Counted from the first letter of the stretch, positions 7,388 to 14,162 are shown. The stretch: DNA of 14,495 bases from B46-G9 sp964581175 (GCA_964581175.1 CAZONI010000087.1:1-14495), one strand, 5' to 3'. Program-made: numbers and translations. Notes: a model not told the origin generated them from the sequence alone.

Positions 7388-9037
7388 TTATACCGTAACA
7401 ATCAGGGGGAGGATCAGCGGTCTCCGTTCAATAACATTGTAGAAGAACTTCTTCAAGCGTCTTTCTATTTCCGACTCCACCTCCGGCCAGTCTATGGGTG
7501 CTGCCTGAACAAGCTCTTCCATTACTTCAAGCACCATGCCCTTGGCTTCATCCAGGATAGAGCGGCTCTGATCTTCGAATACGAATCCGCGGGAAATGAT
7601 ATCGGGTCCGTAGATGCTGTTTCCCGTTTTCTCGTCCACGGTCAGGAGCACGATGACCATCCCGTGTTCGCTGAGCCTGCGCCGGTCGCGAAGGACCAAC
7701 TCTCCAACATCGCCGACCCCTTTCCCGTCCACGAACACCCTGCCGCTCTGAACTCGTTCCCCAAGGAGGCCTTCCCCGTCTTCAAAACAGATTTCAACGC
7801 CGTTCTCTGCGAGAAGTGCGCGGTCGGAAGGTATTCCCATCTCCTTTGCCAGTTGGAGGTGCCGCATGAGATGACGGCATTCTCCGTGGATGGGAATGAA
7901 GAATTTCGGCTTTACAAGACTGAGCATGAGTTTCAATTCTTCCCTGTTGGCGTGTCCTGAGGTGTGTATGGCCGATACTTTCTCATACACCACCTCTGCG
8001 CCCATGCGGTACAGGCTGTTGATGATGGTCGCGATGGCCTTTTCATTTCCCGGGATGAACTTGGATGAGAGGATAATGGTGTCCCCGGGTTTGATTTTGA
8101 TGTTCTTGTGGCGTCCCTGGGCCATCCGGGTGAGGGCGGACATGGGTTCTCCCTGGCTGCCCGTGGTAATAATTGCGATCTGGTTGTCCTGGTACTGCCC
8201 GATCTGGCGTTCGCCAATTTCCACGTCCTGGGGGAGGTGAATAATGTCTTCTCTCCGGGCAATATTGACATTGACAATCATGCTCTTCCCGTTGAAAACC
8301 ACCTTTCTGCCGAACTCGACAGCCAGGTTGATGATCTGCTGGATCCTGGATATATTAGATGCGAACATGGCCACGATGACCCGTCCGTTACATCCCTCAA
8401 TAATATCCGCGAGGGTCTTCCGGACCTGGCTTTCACTCAAAGTGAACCCATCCTTTTCCGCATTCGTGGAATCCGAAAAGAACGCCAGCACGCCTTCTTC
8501 TCCATAGTGGGCAAAACGGGGAAGGTCGGTGAGGAGGCCGTCAACGGGTGTAGAGTCGATCTTGAAGTCGCCGGAGTGGATGAGGATGCCTTCAGGAGTA
8601 CGGATGGCAAGGGCCAACCCTTCTATAATACTGTGATTCACGTGCATGAATTCAATCTCAAAAGGGCCGAATGAGCGCTTTTCTCCGGCATCCACCCTGT
8701 GCAGGTCGACCTGATCAAGGAGCTGATGCTCTCTCAGCTTTTCTTTCAGCAGTTCCAGGGTAAATCTGGAACCGTAGACGGGAATGGAGAACTCCCTGAG
8801 GAAAAAGGGCATAGCGCCGATGTGGTCCTCATGACCGTGGGTCAGGATGATCCATTTCACCCGTTCCCTGTTCTCCCTGAGATATTGGAAATCAGGGATG
8901 ACCAGATCGACGCCGGGCATGTATTCATCGGGGAACATCAATCCGGCGTCCACCACCAGGATGTCGTCCCCGTGTTCAATGGCCATCATGTTGAGACCGA
9001 TTTCTCCGACCCCGCCAAGGGGGATTACTTTTACCAT
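7388..9037 (-). CDS. rnj: Ribonuclease J (metallo-beta-lactamase / beta-CASP RNase)
   Basis: A zinc-dependent RNase with endonuclease and 5'-3' exonuclease activity in mRNA decay and rRNA maturation. From the ATG at 9037 it has 549 residues, the typical RNase J size; a TTG two codons upstream is an alternative. AGGGG lies about 8 bases before the ATG. The metal-binding motif THGHEDHIGA sits at about 66-75, with HVNHS and HSGDFK supplying further ligands; beta-CASP motifs include SDSTNAE and the late HTSGHA. The N-terminus (VKVIPLGGVGEIGLNM) is diagnostic for RNase J rather than CPSF-type proteins. The C-terminal domain ends in a short RRLKKFFYNVIERRP segment. It is first in the apparent rnj-ftsK-lolA transcript. 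Presence of RNase J in a LolA-bearing cell fits Desulfobacterota. Confidence 0.95.
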   Translation of the reverse strand: MVKVIPLGGVGEIGLNMMAIEHGDDILVVDAGLMFPDEYMPGVDLVIPDFQYLRENRERVKWIILTHGHEDHIGAMPFFLREFSIPVYGSRFTLELLKEKLREHQLLDQVDLHRVDAGEKRSFGPFEIEFMHVNHSIIEGLALAIRTPEGILIHSGDFKIDSTPVDGLLTDLPRFAHYGEEGVLAFFSDSTNAEKDGFTLSESQVRKTLADIIEGCNGRVIVAMFASNISRIQQIINLAVEFGRKVVFNGKSMIVNVNIARREDIIHLPQDVEIGERQIGQYQDNQIAIITTGSQGEPMSALTRMAQGRHKNIKIKPGDTIILSSKFIPGNEKAIATIINSLYRMGAEVVYEKVSAIHTSGHANREELKLMLSLVKPKFFIPIHGECRHLMRHLQLAKEMGIPSDRALLAENGVEICFEDGEGLLGERVQSGRVFVDGKGVGDVGELVLRDRRRLSEHGMVIVLLTVDEKTGNSIYGPDIISRGFVFEDQSRSILDEAKGMVLEVMEELVQAAPIDWPEVESEIERRLKKFFYNVIERRPLILPLIVTV

Positions 9038-9157
9038 TGTCAAAGCCCCTGCGAAGAGGTTAGTCCTTTCCCATCCCGGTAGAGGAACGGGCTCTGCCCG
9101 GTTCCATTCAGTAGGATGAAAACAAATCTATGGTGATAATTATATTGAATTAACAGG

Positions 9158-9186
9158 AGATTAGCGTTTTAGAACTCTTTCGTCAA
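9158..9186 (-). promoter_or_regulatory. Possible sigma-70-type promoter for rnj-ftsK-lolA
   Basis: On the minus strand TTGACG (9181-9186) is followed after exactly 17 bases by TAATCT (9158-9163), which keeps the three most conserved -10 positions (TA...T). A perfect TATAAT also occurs downstream at 9139-9144 but has no good -35 box. Either would give a leader of roughly 100 bases before the rnj ATG. Pattern match only. Confidence 0.4.
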
Positions 9187-9294
9187 TAAGGAAATGGTTC
9201 GGTGGTTCATTCCCGTGTGCATACCGCCTGGAAGGTTGAGGCGAATAACCGCAACTCCTGCCGGTCAACATTCAGCCTAAATCCATCGATTCGC

Positions 9295-9312
9295 AAATAC
9301 GCTAACGTATTT
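9295..9312. other. Small perfect hairpin AAATACG-CTAA-CGTATTT
   Basis: A seven-base perfect stem with a 4-base loop in the rnj-ssb gap, AT-rich and without a clear T-tract on either strand. It could be an operator for a dimeric regulator or a weak terminator; the sequence does not decide. The surrounding bases 9187-9344 show no convincing gene. Confidence 0.4.
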
Positions 9313-9344
9313 TCACGCTGCCAAAAATGCGGCCTTCAGGGAAG

Positions 9345-9477
9345 GCAGGGAAACGGGATGTTCCCGGAGCGGCGCATGTCGGCCCTGGAGCAGGACAGCG
9401 AAAGGGACGACATCCGCAGTGAGCGGAGCCATGGATGGCGAAGTGAGCGTAGCGAAGGGAATATCCCGTTCCCCTGC
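9345..9477. repeat. Three-stem inverted-repeat element between rnj and ssb
   Basis: The outer arms 9345-9365 and 9457-9477 are 21 bases each and complementary at 19 positions (core AACGGGAT.TTCCC). Inside, GCGCATGTCG (9372-9381) pairs with CGACATCCGC (9408-9417) with one mismatch, and that stem extends past a G/A mismatch into CCCT (9383-9386)/AGGG (9403-9406). A second hairpin GCCAT-GG-ATGGC lies at 9428-9439, flanked by two similar segments, AGTGAGCGGAGC and AGTGAGCGTAGC. The predicted fold is a closed stem carrying two hairpins. From memory, hairpins with CATGGATG cores and GAGCG.AGCGAA flanks recur between genes of various proteobacteria, which suggests a dispersed repeat; this could not be checked here. 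Confidence 0.65.
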
Positions 9478-9633
9478 TCACAACGTCTCAATATGCTGGT
9501 GTAATTGCGAATCCAAGCACTAAGTCGGCTCTAATCACAAATAACCTTGATTTTGTCTATTTCACTGTGATACCGTTTCTCATCGATTCGAACCGGAAGA
9601 TGAATAGCAGACGGGATAGGGAGGAAATCTGAC

Positions 9634-10050
9634 ATGACCGGCATTAACAAGGTGATACTGATCGGGAACCTGGGATCTGATCCTGAGGTGCGCTATACGC
9701 CGAGCGGCAAGGCGGTTGCCAATTTCCGGATTGCCACCACTGAACAGTGGACGAACAAGGAAGGGGGCAAGGAAGAGCGAACCGAATGGCACCGTATTGT
9801 TGCCTGGGGCCGCCTGGGCGAGATCTGCGGCGAGTATCTGCACAAGGGGAAGCAGGTATACATAGAAGGGAAACTTCAAACGCGCTCTTGGGAGGATCGG
9901 GACGGAAACAAACGCTTCACCACGGAAATACTTGCTCAAACCATGCAGATGCTCGGTCCTGCCGGAAAAGAGGGGAGAACGGGCAGTCCGGATGAAAGGT
10001 ACCCGGTGGAAGAGCCTATTACTGTGCCGGAGGATGATATCCCGTTTTAG
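9634..10050 (+). CDS. ssb: Single-stranded DNA-binding protein
   Basis: A 138-residue SSB that coats single-stranded DNA during replication, repair and recombination. The OB-fold domain occupies about residues 1-108: MTGINKVILIGNLGSDPEVRY is the family's signature opening, followed by VANFRIATTE, EWHRIVAWGRLGEICGEYL and GKQVYIEGKLQTRSWED. After a short disordered linker the protein ends in the acidic tip DDIPF, the peptide that recruits partner proteins such as RecQ, PriA and exonuclease I. The linker is shorter than in E. coli SSB (178 aa). The ATG is preceded by GGGAGG at 9619-9624 with good spacing. Its stop overlaps the stop of the convergent tatA gene. Confidence 0.96.
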   Translation: MTGINKVILIGNLGSDPEVRYTPSGKAVANFRIATTEQWTNKEGGKEERTEWHRIVAWGRLGEICGEYLHKGKQVYIEGKLQTRSWEDRDGNKRFTTEILAQTMQMLGPAGKEGRTGSPDERYPVEEPITVPEDDIPF

Positions 10051-10247
10051 GCCTTATCCTCATGATTCTCAGTCTCGTTGTCTTCTTTTGGTTCATTGAG
10101 TTCCTGTTGGGCTTCGTGCGTCGCTTTCTTGAAGTTCTTTATGCCTTTCCCTATGCCGCTGCCGATCTCGGGCAATTTTCCGGCCCCAAAAATGATCAGG
10201 ATAATGATCAGGATAATGATCAGTTCCGGCATTCCAATTCCAAACAT
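10047..10247 (-). CDS. tatA: TatA/TatE twin-arginine translocase subunit
   Basis: A 66-residue inner-membrane protein that assembles with TatBC to move folded proteins carrying twin-arginine signals across the membrane. The ATG at 10247 is set by GGAGGT six bases upstream; the frame stays open further upstream but that extension lacks a ribosome site. The layout is standard TatA: a short periplasmic start (MFGIGMPE, Glu8), a single very Ile-rich helix (LIIILIIILIIFGAG), the hinge GAGKLPEIG, an amphipathic helix (IGKGIKNFKKATHEAQQEL) and a highly charged tail. The helix is encoded by about 2.75 copies of a 12-base direct repeat (10191-10223). No tatB or tatC is adjacent, so the partners must lie elsewhere. 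TatB is less likely, given the short tail. Confidence 0.92.
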   Translation of the reverse strand: MFGIGMPELIIILIIILIIFGAGKLPEIGSGIGKGIKNFKKATHEAQQELNEPKEDNETENHEDKA

Positions 10248-10307
10248 GATTGTACCTCCAAAGGTCCGGATGGTTTTTCTGCAGAGCCCATCCGCCATAA
10301 TCAGATA

Positions 10308-10336
10308 AATCTATCACCGCCAAGACCCCGAGTCAA
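10308..10336 (-). promoter_or_regulatory. Probable sigma-70-type promoter for tatA
   Basis: On the minus strand TTGACT (10331-10336) and TAGATT (10308-10313) are separated by exactly 17 bases, a good match to the housekeeping consensus (5/6 and 4/6). It lies in the 111-base gap between the sucD stop and the tatA ATG, about 60 bases before the latter. tatA may therefore be transcribed independently of sucCD. Confidence 0.5.
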
Positions 10337-10358
10337 GCAATCTGGCGTTAAATTCGTT

Positions 10359-11231
10359 TTATCCCGCCAAGACCTCCCGTACCTCTTCTCCGAGACGTCC
10401 AAGATCCATGACCATCCTGATATCGGCATCCCTGAGTGCCCTGATCTTGTCTTCGGCCTTTCCCTTCCCGCCTGAAATAATGGCCCCGGCATGACCCATA
10501 CGGCGACCCGGGGGCGCGGTCTGACCCGCGACAAATGCGATGACGGGCTTTGAAAATGATTTTCTGATGAACGTCGCGGCTTCTTCCTCTGCGCTTCCAC
10601 CTATCTCACCGATGAGAACCACAGCCTCCGTGTCCGGGTCCTTTTCAAATTTTTCCAGGTGATCGATGAAGCTGGTCCCGATAATGGGGTCTCCCCCGAT
10701 GCCGATGCACGTGGACTGGCCGAGATCCGCCAGTGTCACCTGATGGACCACCTCATACGTGAGAGTCCCGCTCCTGGAGATAACCCCCACACTGCCGGGA
10801 CGATGGATTGAACCGGGCATGATGCCGACCTTGGTTTTTCCGGGGGAGATGATTCCGGGGCAATTGGGACCGATCAATATAGCATCCCTGTCTTTCAGAA
10901 AAGACGCTGCCTTGAGCATATCCAGAACAGGAATTCCTTCTGTGATACAGACAACGACGCTGATCCCCGCTGCGGCGGCTTCGACAATAGTGTCTCCTGC
11001 AAAGGGAGGGGGGACAAAGATACATGAGACATTGGCCTCTTCTTTTTCCACGGCCTCACGGACGGTATTGAATACAGGGATTCCTTCGAAGACTGTGCCT
11101 CCCTTTCCGGGAGTCACTCCGGCAACAATCCTTGTGCCGTAGTCAAGCATTTGCCTTGTATGGAAGCTTCCTTCTTTGCCGGTGATCCCCTGGACCACAA
11201 CCCGGCTCCGTTCATCTACCCATATACTCAT
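10359..11231 (-). CDS. sucD: Succinyl-CoA ligase (ADP/GDP-forming), alpha subunit
   Basis: The alpha subunit of succinyl-CoA synthetase, which interconverts succinyl-CoA and succinate with substrate-level phosphorylation. From the ATG at 11231 (MSIWVDERSRVVVQGITG), preceded by GGAG at six bases, it is 290 residues, nearly identical in length to E. coli SucD (289). An upstream in-frame start would add 12 atypical residues. It shows the CoA-binding loop QGITGKEGSFHT (from residue 14), PPPFAGD, the IGPNCPGIISPGK segment, IGIGGDPIIGT, and the phosphohistidine loop GRRMGHAGAII with His247. All catalytic elements are intact. Its partner sucC lies upstream on the same strand, but 229 bases separate the two genes, largely occupied by repeat copy B. 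Confidence 0.96.
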   Translation of the reverse strand: MSIWVDERSRVVVQGITGKEGSFHTRQMLDYGTRIVAGVTPGKGGTVFEGIPVFNTVREAVEKEEANVSCIFVPPPFAGDTIVEAAAAGISVVVCITEGIPVLDMLKAASFLKDRDAILIGPNCPGIISPGKTKVGIMPGSIHRPGSVGVISRSGTLTYEVVHQVTLADLGQSTCIGIGGDPIIGTSFIDHLEKFEKDPDTEAVVLIGEIGGSAEEEAATFIRKSFSKPVIAFVAGQTAPPGRRMGHAGAIISGGKGKAEDKIRALRDADIRMVMDLGRLGEEVREVLAG

Positions 11232-11341
11232 TTGAAACTCCGGATATTTTCCATTTTGGAAAGCCACATTTTTTGGGCAACCGGTCCGGTGAGGACCGCC
11301 AAGAAAGGTTTTGACCTCGGATTTCGGTGTGTCTCCTTCAT

Positions 11342-11460
11342 AATGTCAAATGACAAAATCCCAATGCCAAATCAAATCCAAATGATCAAATGTCAAAACC
11401 AACAGTCGGAAGAAAGATCCCGTTTGGGTTTTGAGCTTTGACATTCATTTGACATTGGCC
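11342..11460. repeat. Heptad-armed inverted repeat, copy B (short form), between sucC and sucD
   Basis: The left arm starts AATG (11342-11345) and continues with four heptads (11346-11373), an AAAT spacer and three further CAAATG-type heptads to 11399, with one extra A at 11385. A short centre (11400-11428, GTCGGAAGAAAGATCC) leads to a truncated inverted arm (11429-11458) with GCTTTGACATTCATTTGACATTGG. The element ends flush against the sucC stop codon at 11461. The centre resembles the sequence found just before copy C (GTCGGCAGAAAGTCC at 12783-12797), suggesting related modules in different arrangements. The rest of the sucC-sucD spacer (11232-11341) shows no gene. Confidence 0.75.
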
Positions 11461-12624
11461 TTATACTTGTTTCGCGACGAGTTCGGCAGCCTCGGAAAGG
11501 TCGCCGGCCACCAGAAACTCCAGGTCTGATTCGTTGAGGATCTTCCTGCCGCTCTCGACGTTCGTTCCCTCCAGCCGGACAATCAGGGGAACCGTGACTT
11601 CGTTTTTCCTTGCCGCTTCAATCACTCCCCTGGCCAGGACGTCACAACGAAGAATGCCGCCGAAGATATTGATCAATATGGCCTTGACTCGACGGTCGTG
11701 GAGGATGATCTCAAAGCCTTTCGTGATCATCTCTTCAGTAGCTCCGCCACCCACGTCCAGGAAATTAGCGGGTTCCGCGCCTGCCAGCTTGATGACGTCC
11801 ATGGTTGCCATGGCAAGGCCGGCCCCATTCACCATGGCGCCGATATTTCCGTCGAGCCGGATGTAATTCAGGTTGTATTCCCCGGCCATACGTTCAAGCG
11901 GATCTTTTTCCTCGGGGTCATCGAGGGACGCGAGTTCCTTTTGACGAAAAAGGGCATTGTCATCAATGGTGATCTTCGCATCCAGTGCAGAGACCTTCCC
12001 TTCCTTTGTGATAACAAGGGGATTTATTTCCACCAGCGAACAATCCAGTTTCAAAAAGAGCCCGTACATCTTCCTCATAACACTGGTCAACCCGCGCATA
12101 ATTTCCGGCGATGGTACGGAATCCAGGGAGAAGAGGAGGTTTCGGGCCTGGTAGGGCATCCAGCCTGTCGCGGGATTTACGTATTCCTTCTGAATAAGTT
12201 GCGGGGTGCGGGCGGCTACTTCCTCTATCTCCATTCCGCCTGCCTGGCTGAAAATCACCGTAGGCATGGCTGCCGACCGGTCCACCGTCATCCCCAGGTA
12301 AAATTCCCTTTCTATGTTCATGCCCTCTTCTATGAGAACCCGGCGAACAGGAACGCCTTCTGCGGTAGTCTGGGGCGTCACCAGCGGTGCCTTGAGCAAC
12401 GCCTCTACCGCCGAAACCGCCTCTTCAAGGTCCCGGACTATTCTCACGCCTCCGCCTTTGCCCCGCCCACCGGCATGCACTTGCGCTTTGACGACCCATG
12501 GCGGCCCGGATATTGTGTTGAGTGCCTTCTCAACCTCATCGGTGGACAGAACCAATTGCCCTGCGGGAACGGGAATTCCCATCTCTTTGAATATTTTCTT
12601 GGATTGGAATTCGTGTAATTTCAT
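11461..12624 (-). CDS. sucC: Succinyl-CoA ligase (ADP/GDP-forming), beta subunit
   Basis: The beta subunit of succinyl-CoA synthetase, carrying the nucleotide site and joining SucD in the TCA cycle or in succinate/propionate metabolism. At 387 residues it matches E. coli SucC (388). The N-terminal ATP-grasp part opens with MKLHEFQSKKIFKEMGIPVP and has VVKAQVHAGGRGKGGGV, IEEGMNIEREFYLG and LVEINPLVI; metal-binding residues appear in ALDAKITIDDNALFR. The C-terminal flavodoxin-like part has GNIGAMVNGAGLAMATMD, FLDVGGGA and INIFGGILRCD. Nothing essential seems missing. The ribosome site is weak (GGGA about 11 bases upstream). Its stop codon directly abuts repeat copy B, which may affect how much sucD is made from the same transcript. 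Confidence 0.96.
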   Translation of the reverse strand: MKLHEFQSKKIFKEMGIPVPAGQLVLSTDEVEKALNTISGPPWVVKAQVHAGGRGKGGGVRIVRDLEEAVSAVEALLKAPLVTPQTTAEGVPVRRVLIEEGMNIEREFYLGMTVDRSAAMPTVIFSQAGGMEIEEVAARTPQLIQKEYVNPATGWMPYQARNLLFSLDSVPSPEIMRGLTSVMRKMYGLFLKLDCSLVEINPLVITKEGKVSALDAKITIDDNALFRQKELASLDDPEEKDPLERMAGEYNLNYIRLDGNIGAMVNGAGLAMATMDVIKLAGAEPANFLDVGGGATEEMITKGFEIILHDRRVKAILINIFGGILRCDVLARGVIEAARKNEVTVPLIVRLEGTNVESGRKILNESDLEFLVAGDLSEAAELVAKQV

Positions 12625-12658
12625 TTAGTAATTTTCCCATGAACGGAATAGAATAGAA

Positions 12659-12687
12659 AACATATCAAACAGCCAGGAATACTGCAA
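12659..12687 (-). promoter_or_regulatory. Weak candidate promoter upstream of sucC
   Basis: On the minus strand TTGCAG (12682-12687) and TATGTT (12659-12664) are 17 bases apart, a partial match (3/6 and 4/6). A short inverted repeat, CAGCC...GGCTG, lies at 12670-12699 and could be regulatory. It is the best promoter-like pair found before sucC, but chance matches of this quality are common. Confidence 0.28.
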
Positions 12688-12744
12688 TTACAGGCTGGTC
12701 TATATGCTCTTTCTTCCGAGATGTCAAGGCGCATTGTGTAGTTC

Positions 12745-12779
12745 AAGGCTGAAGGTTAAAGGTGAAAGGAAAAAGGTCA
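12745..12779. repeat. Five tandem AAGGNNN heptamers
   Basis: AAGG occurs at 12745, 12752, 12759, 12766 and 12773, a strict 7-base period over 35 bases with three variable positions per unit. It lies just before repeat copy C in the sucC-patatin gap. The period matches that of the CAAATG arms although the motif differs. No reading frame or known site explains it. Confidence 0.7.
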
Positions 12780-12801
12780 AAAGTCGGCAGAAAGTCCTCT
12801 G

Positions 12802-13019
12802 TGGGATCGTATTCAATGTCAAATTTCAAAATCCAAATGCCAAATGAATGTCAAATATCAAATGACCAAGCCCGGCAAGAGATGACCTGTTGCAAGTCCC
12901 GTCGTTGCCCCTTACTGCAGGAGACTGGCGGGGAACGCACGTCGTATCATTGAGACATTTGTATTTCAGTTGACATTTGAGACTCGGCATTTGTTTCTTC
13001 CCGATTTATCAGGGTTAGG
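12802..13019. repeat. Heptad-armed inverted repeat, copy C (full form)
   Basis: The left arm (12819-12864, preceded by AATG) has heptads TCAAATT, TCAAAAT, CCAAATG, CCAAATG, spacer AATG, then TCAAATA, TCAAATG. The right arm (12948-12993) is the inverted form with the same 4+4nt+2 plan, 46 bases each. The centre is 83 bases. The unit extends from TGGGATC (12802) to GGGTTAGG (13012-13019), the limits of ungapped similarity to copy D; by hand count about 158 of 218 positions match. Within the centre CCCGTC (12898-12903) can pair with GGCGGG (12927-12932). It lies in the 605-base gap between divergent sucC and the patatin gene; I see no gene in it. Confidence 0.85.
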
Positions 13020-13229
13020 TATTTTCTTGAAAATTAGGCAAAAGAAATGGTAACTAGTCAGGGAGATAGACTGGAGGCATTTGGGTCGTAGGCTGGCTGG
13101 TCCCTAACAGCCTTCGGCCTAGACAACCTGAGCAGATACAGCACAGGTAGATTCAAGATATGAGGAACACTATGGGCTTGCCAGCGAGGGAAAAATCTCC
13201 TCGAAACCGGAACCGGCGGTCCTGAGAGG
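13020..13229. other. Upstream region of the patatin gene, no gene recognised
   Basis: This stretch between repeat copy C and the patatin start holds no convincing gene or strong promoter. A small hairpin CGAGG (13185-13189) / CCTCG (13199-13203) lies shortly before the start and could affect initiation. A short GC-rich patch (GGCTGGCTGG...CAGCC, about 13091-13112) can form a weak stem. Confidence 0.4.
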
Positions 13230-14162
13230 ATGTGTTTTGAAATGATTTGGAGGAGAAAACGGATCGGGCTCGCTCTGGGAGCCGGGGGCGCCAGGGGTCT
13301 CGCGCATATCGGAGTTTTCAGGGCCTTTGAGGATGAATCGATTCCTGTTGATCTGATTGCGGGAAGCAGCATCGGCGCCCTGGTTGGAGCAGCATTTGCC
13401 TCGGGGATAACTTCACATGAAATGGATGCGATGGTGCGTAAGTTCCTGGAGAGCCCCACGTTCCAGGACTCGGCTCTCAAATCCATTAAAGAGGTTCAGG
13501 ATAGCAAGAGCTTTACCCTCACGCAGAAAATTCAGGCCTTTTTCAAGAACAGGATCATTCTGGCCCAGGCCATGTTCCGGCCCGGAGTGCTTCACGCAGA
13601 TGATTTCCAGGCCATGATTGACTTTTTTCTCCCGGATATCAAGGTCGAGGATCTCAAAATCCCTTTTGTGGCCGTGGCAACAGACCTGATAAGCGGGTAT
13701 CCGGTTGTCTTGTCTGAGGGATCTCTGCGAAAGGCGGTCATGGCCAGCTGCGCTGTTCCGGGCGCGGTGCCGCCTGTCAGGGAGGATGATCGTTTGCTTT
13801 CCGATGGGGGCATCGTGAGCTTTGTCCCCACACTCATAGCCAGAAAGCGGGGAGCTGAATTTGTCGTTGCGGTAACCGTTGGGAGCGAAATCCATGCCCG
13901 TGATGAAGTGAAAAGCGCCATGGATGTCTATGTGCGGGCGGCGGATATCACGAGCTTTCACCTGGAGCAGGAGAATTTGAAACAGGCGGACGTGATCATT
14001 CGTCCGAAGGTGGGCAATTTGCATTGGACCGATTTTCTTCTGGCAGAGGACCTGATCTCTGAAGGGGAAAAAGCAGCACGTGAAAGTATGCCGGCGGTGA
14101 AAGGGGCCCTGCCGTTTTTCAGGCGCCTCCGATCCCGTTCTCTCGACATGCACTCTTTTTAG
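13230..14162 (+). CDS. Patatin-like phospholipase (RssA/NTE-type)
   Basis: A 310-residue patatin-fold serine lipase, expected to hydrolyse acyl esters of phospholipids or lysophospholipids. The oxyanion-hole loop LGAGGARGLAHIG (16-28), the nucleophile elbow GSSIG (45-49, Ser47) and the dyad aspartate in SDGG (Asp192) are intact, so it should be active. The glycine-rich loop and HIGV continuation match the bacterial RssA/neuropathy-target-esterase branch. No signal peptide or membrane helix is visible, and no cyclic-nucleotide domain. The start is uncertain: ATG at 13230 has GAGAGG directly against it, while ATG at 13242 (MIWRRKRIG) gives a more usual N-terminus. It stands alone on +, bracketed by repeat copies C and D. 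The true substrate is unknown. Confidence 0.9.
   Translation: MCFEMIWRRKRIGLALGAGGARGLAHIGVFRAFEDESIPVDLIAGSSIGALVGAAFASGITSHEMDAMVRKFLESPTFQDSALKSIKEVQDSKSFTLTQKIQAFFKNRIILAQAMFRPGVLHADDFQAMIDFFLPDIKVEDLKIPFVAVATDLISGYPVVLSEGSLRKAVMASCAVPGAVPPVREDDRLLSDGGIVSFVPTLIARKRGAEFVVAVTVGSEIHARDEVKSAMDVYVRAADITSFHLEQENLKQADVIIRPKVGNLHWTDFLLAEDLISEGEKAARESMPAVKGALPFFRRLRSRSLDMHSF

Noticed and set aside
9202..9504. 100-codon open frame on + in the rnj-ssb gap
   Set aside because: It reads straight through the inverted-repeat element, lacks a ribosome site, and its composition reflects the hairpin arms rather than a protein.
11698..12618. 306-codon open frame on + opposite sucC
   Set aside because: It is fully antisense to an intact, full-length sucC and has no family-like motifs.
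12815..12993. CRISPR-like repeat array
   Set aside because: The units are 7 bases, degenerate and without spacers, arranged as inverted arms; there are no cas genes.
13058..13486. 142-codon open frame on - covering the patatin upstream region
   Set aside because: It overlaps the patatin N-terminus in antisense and has no ribosome site; the part outside the gene is not convincing as coding sequence.
13230..14162. CBASS-type patatin effector (CapV)
   Set aside because: There is no cyclic-nucleotide synthase or accessory defence gene nearby in the visible sequence, and the motifs fit the housekeeping RssA/NTE branch.
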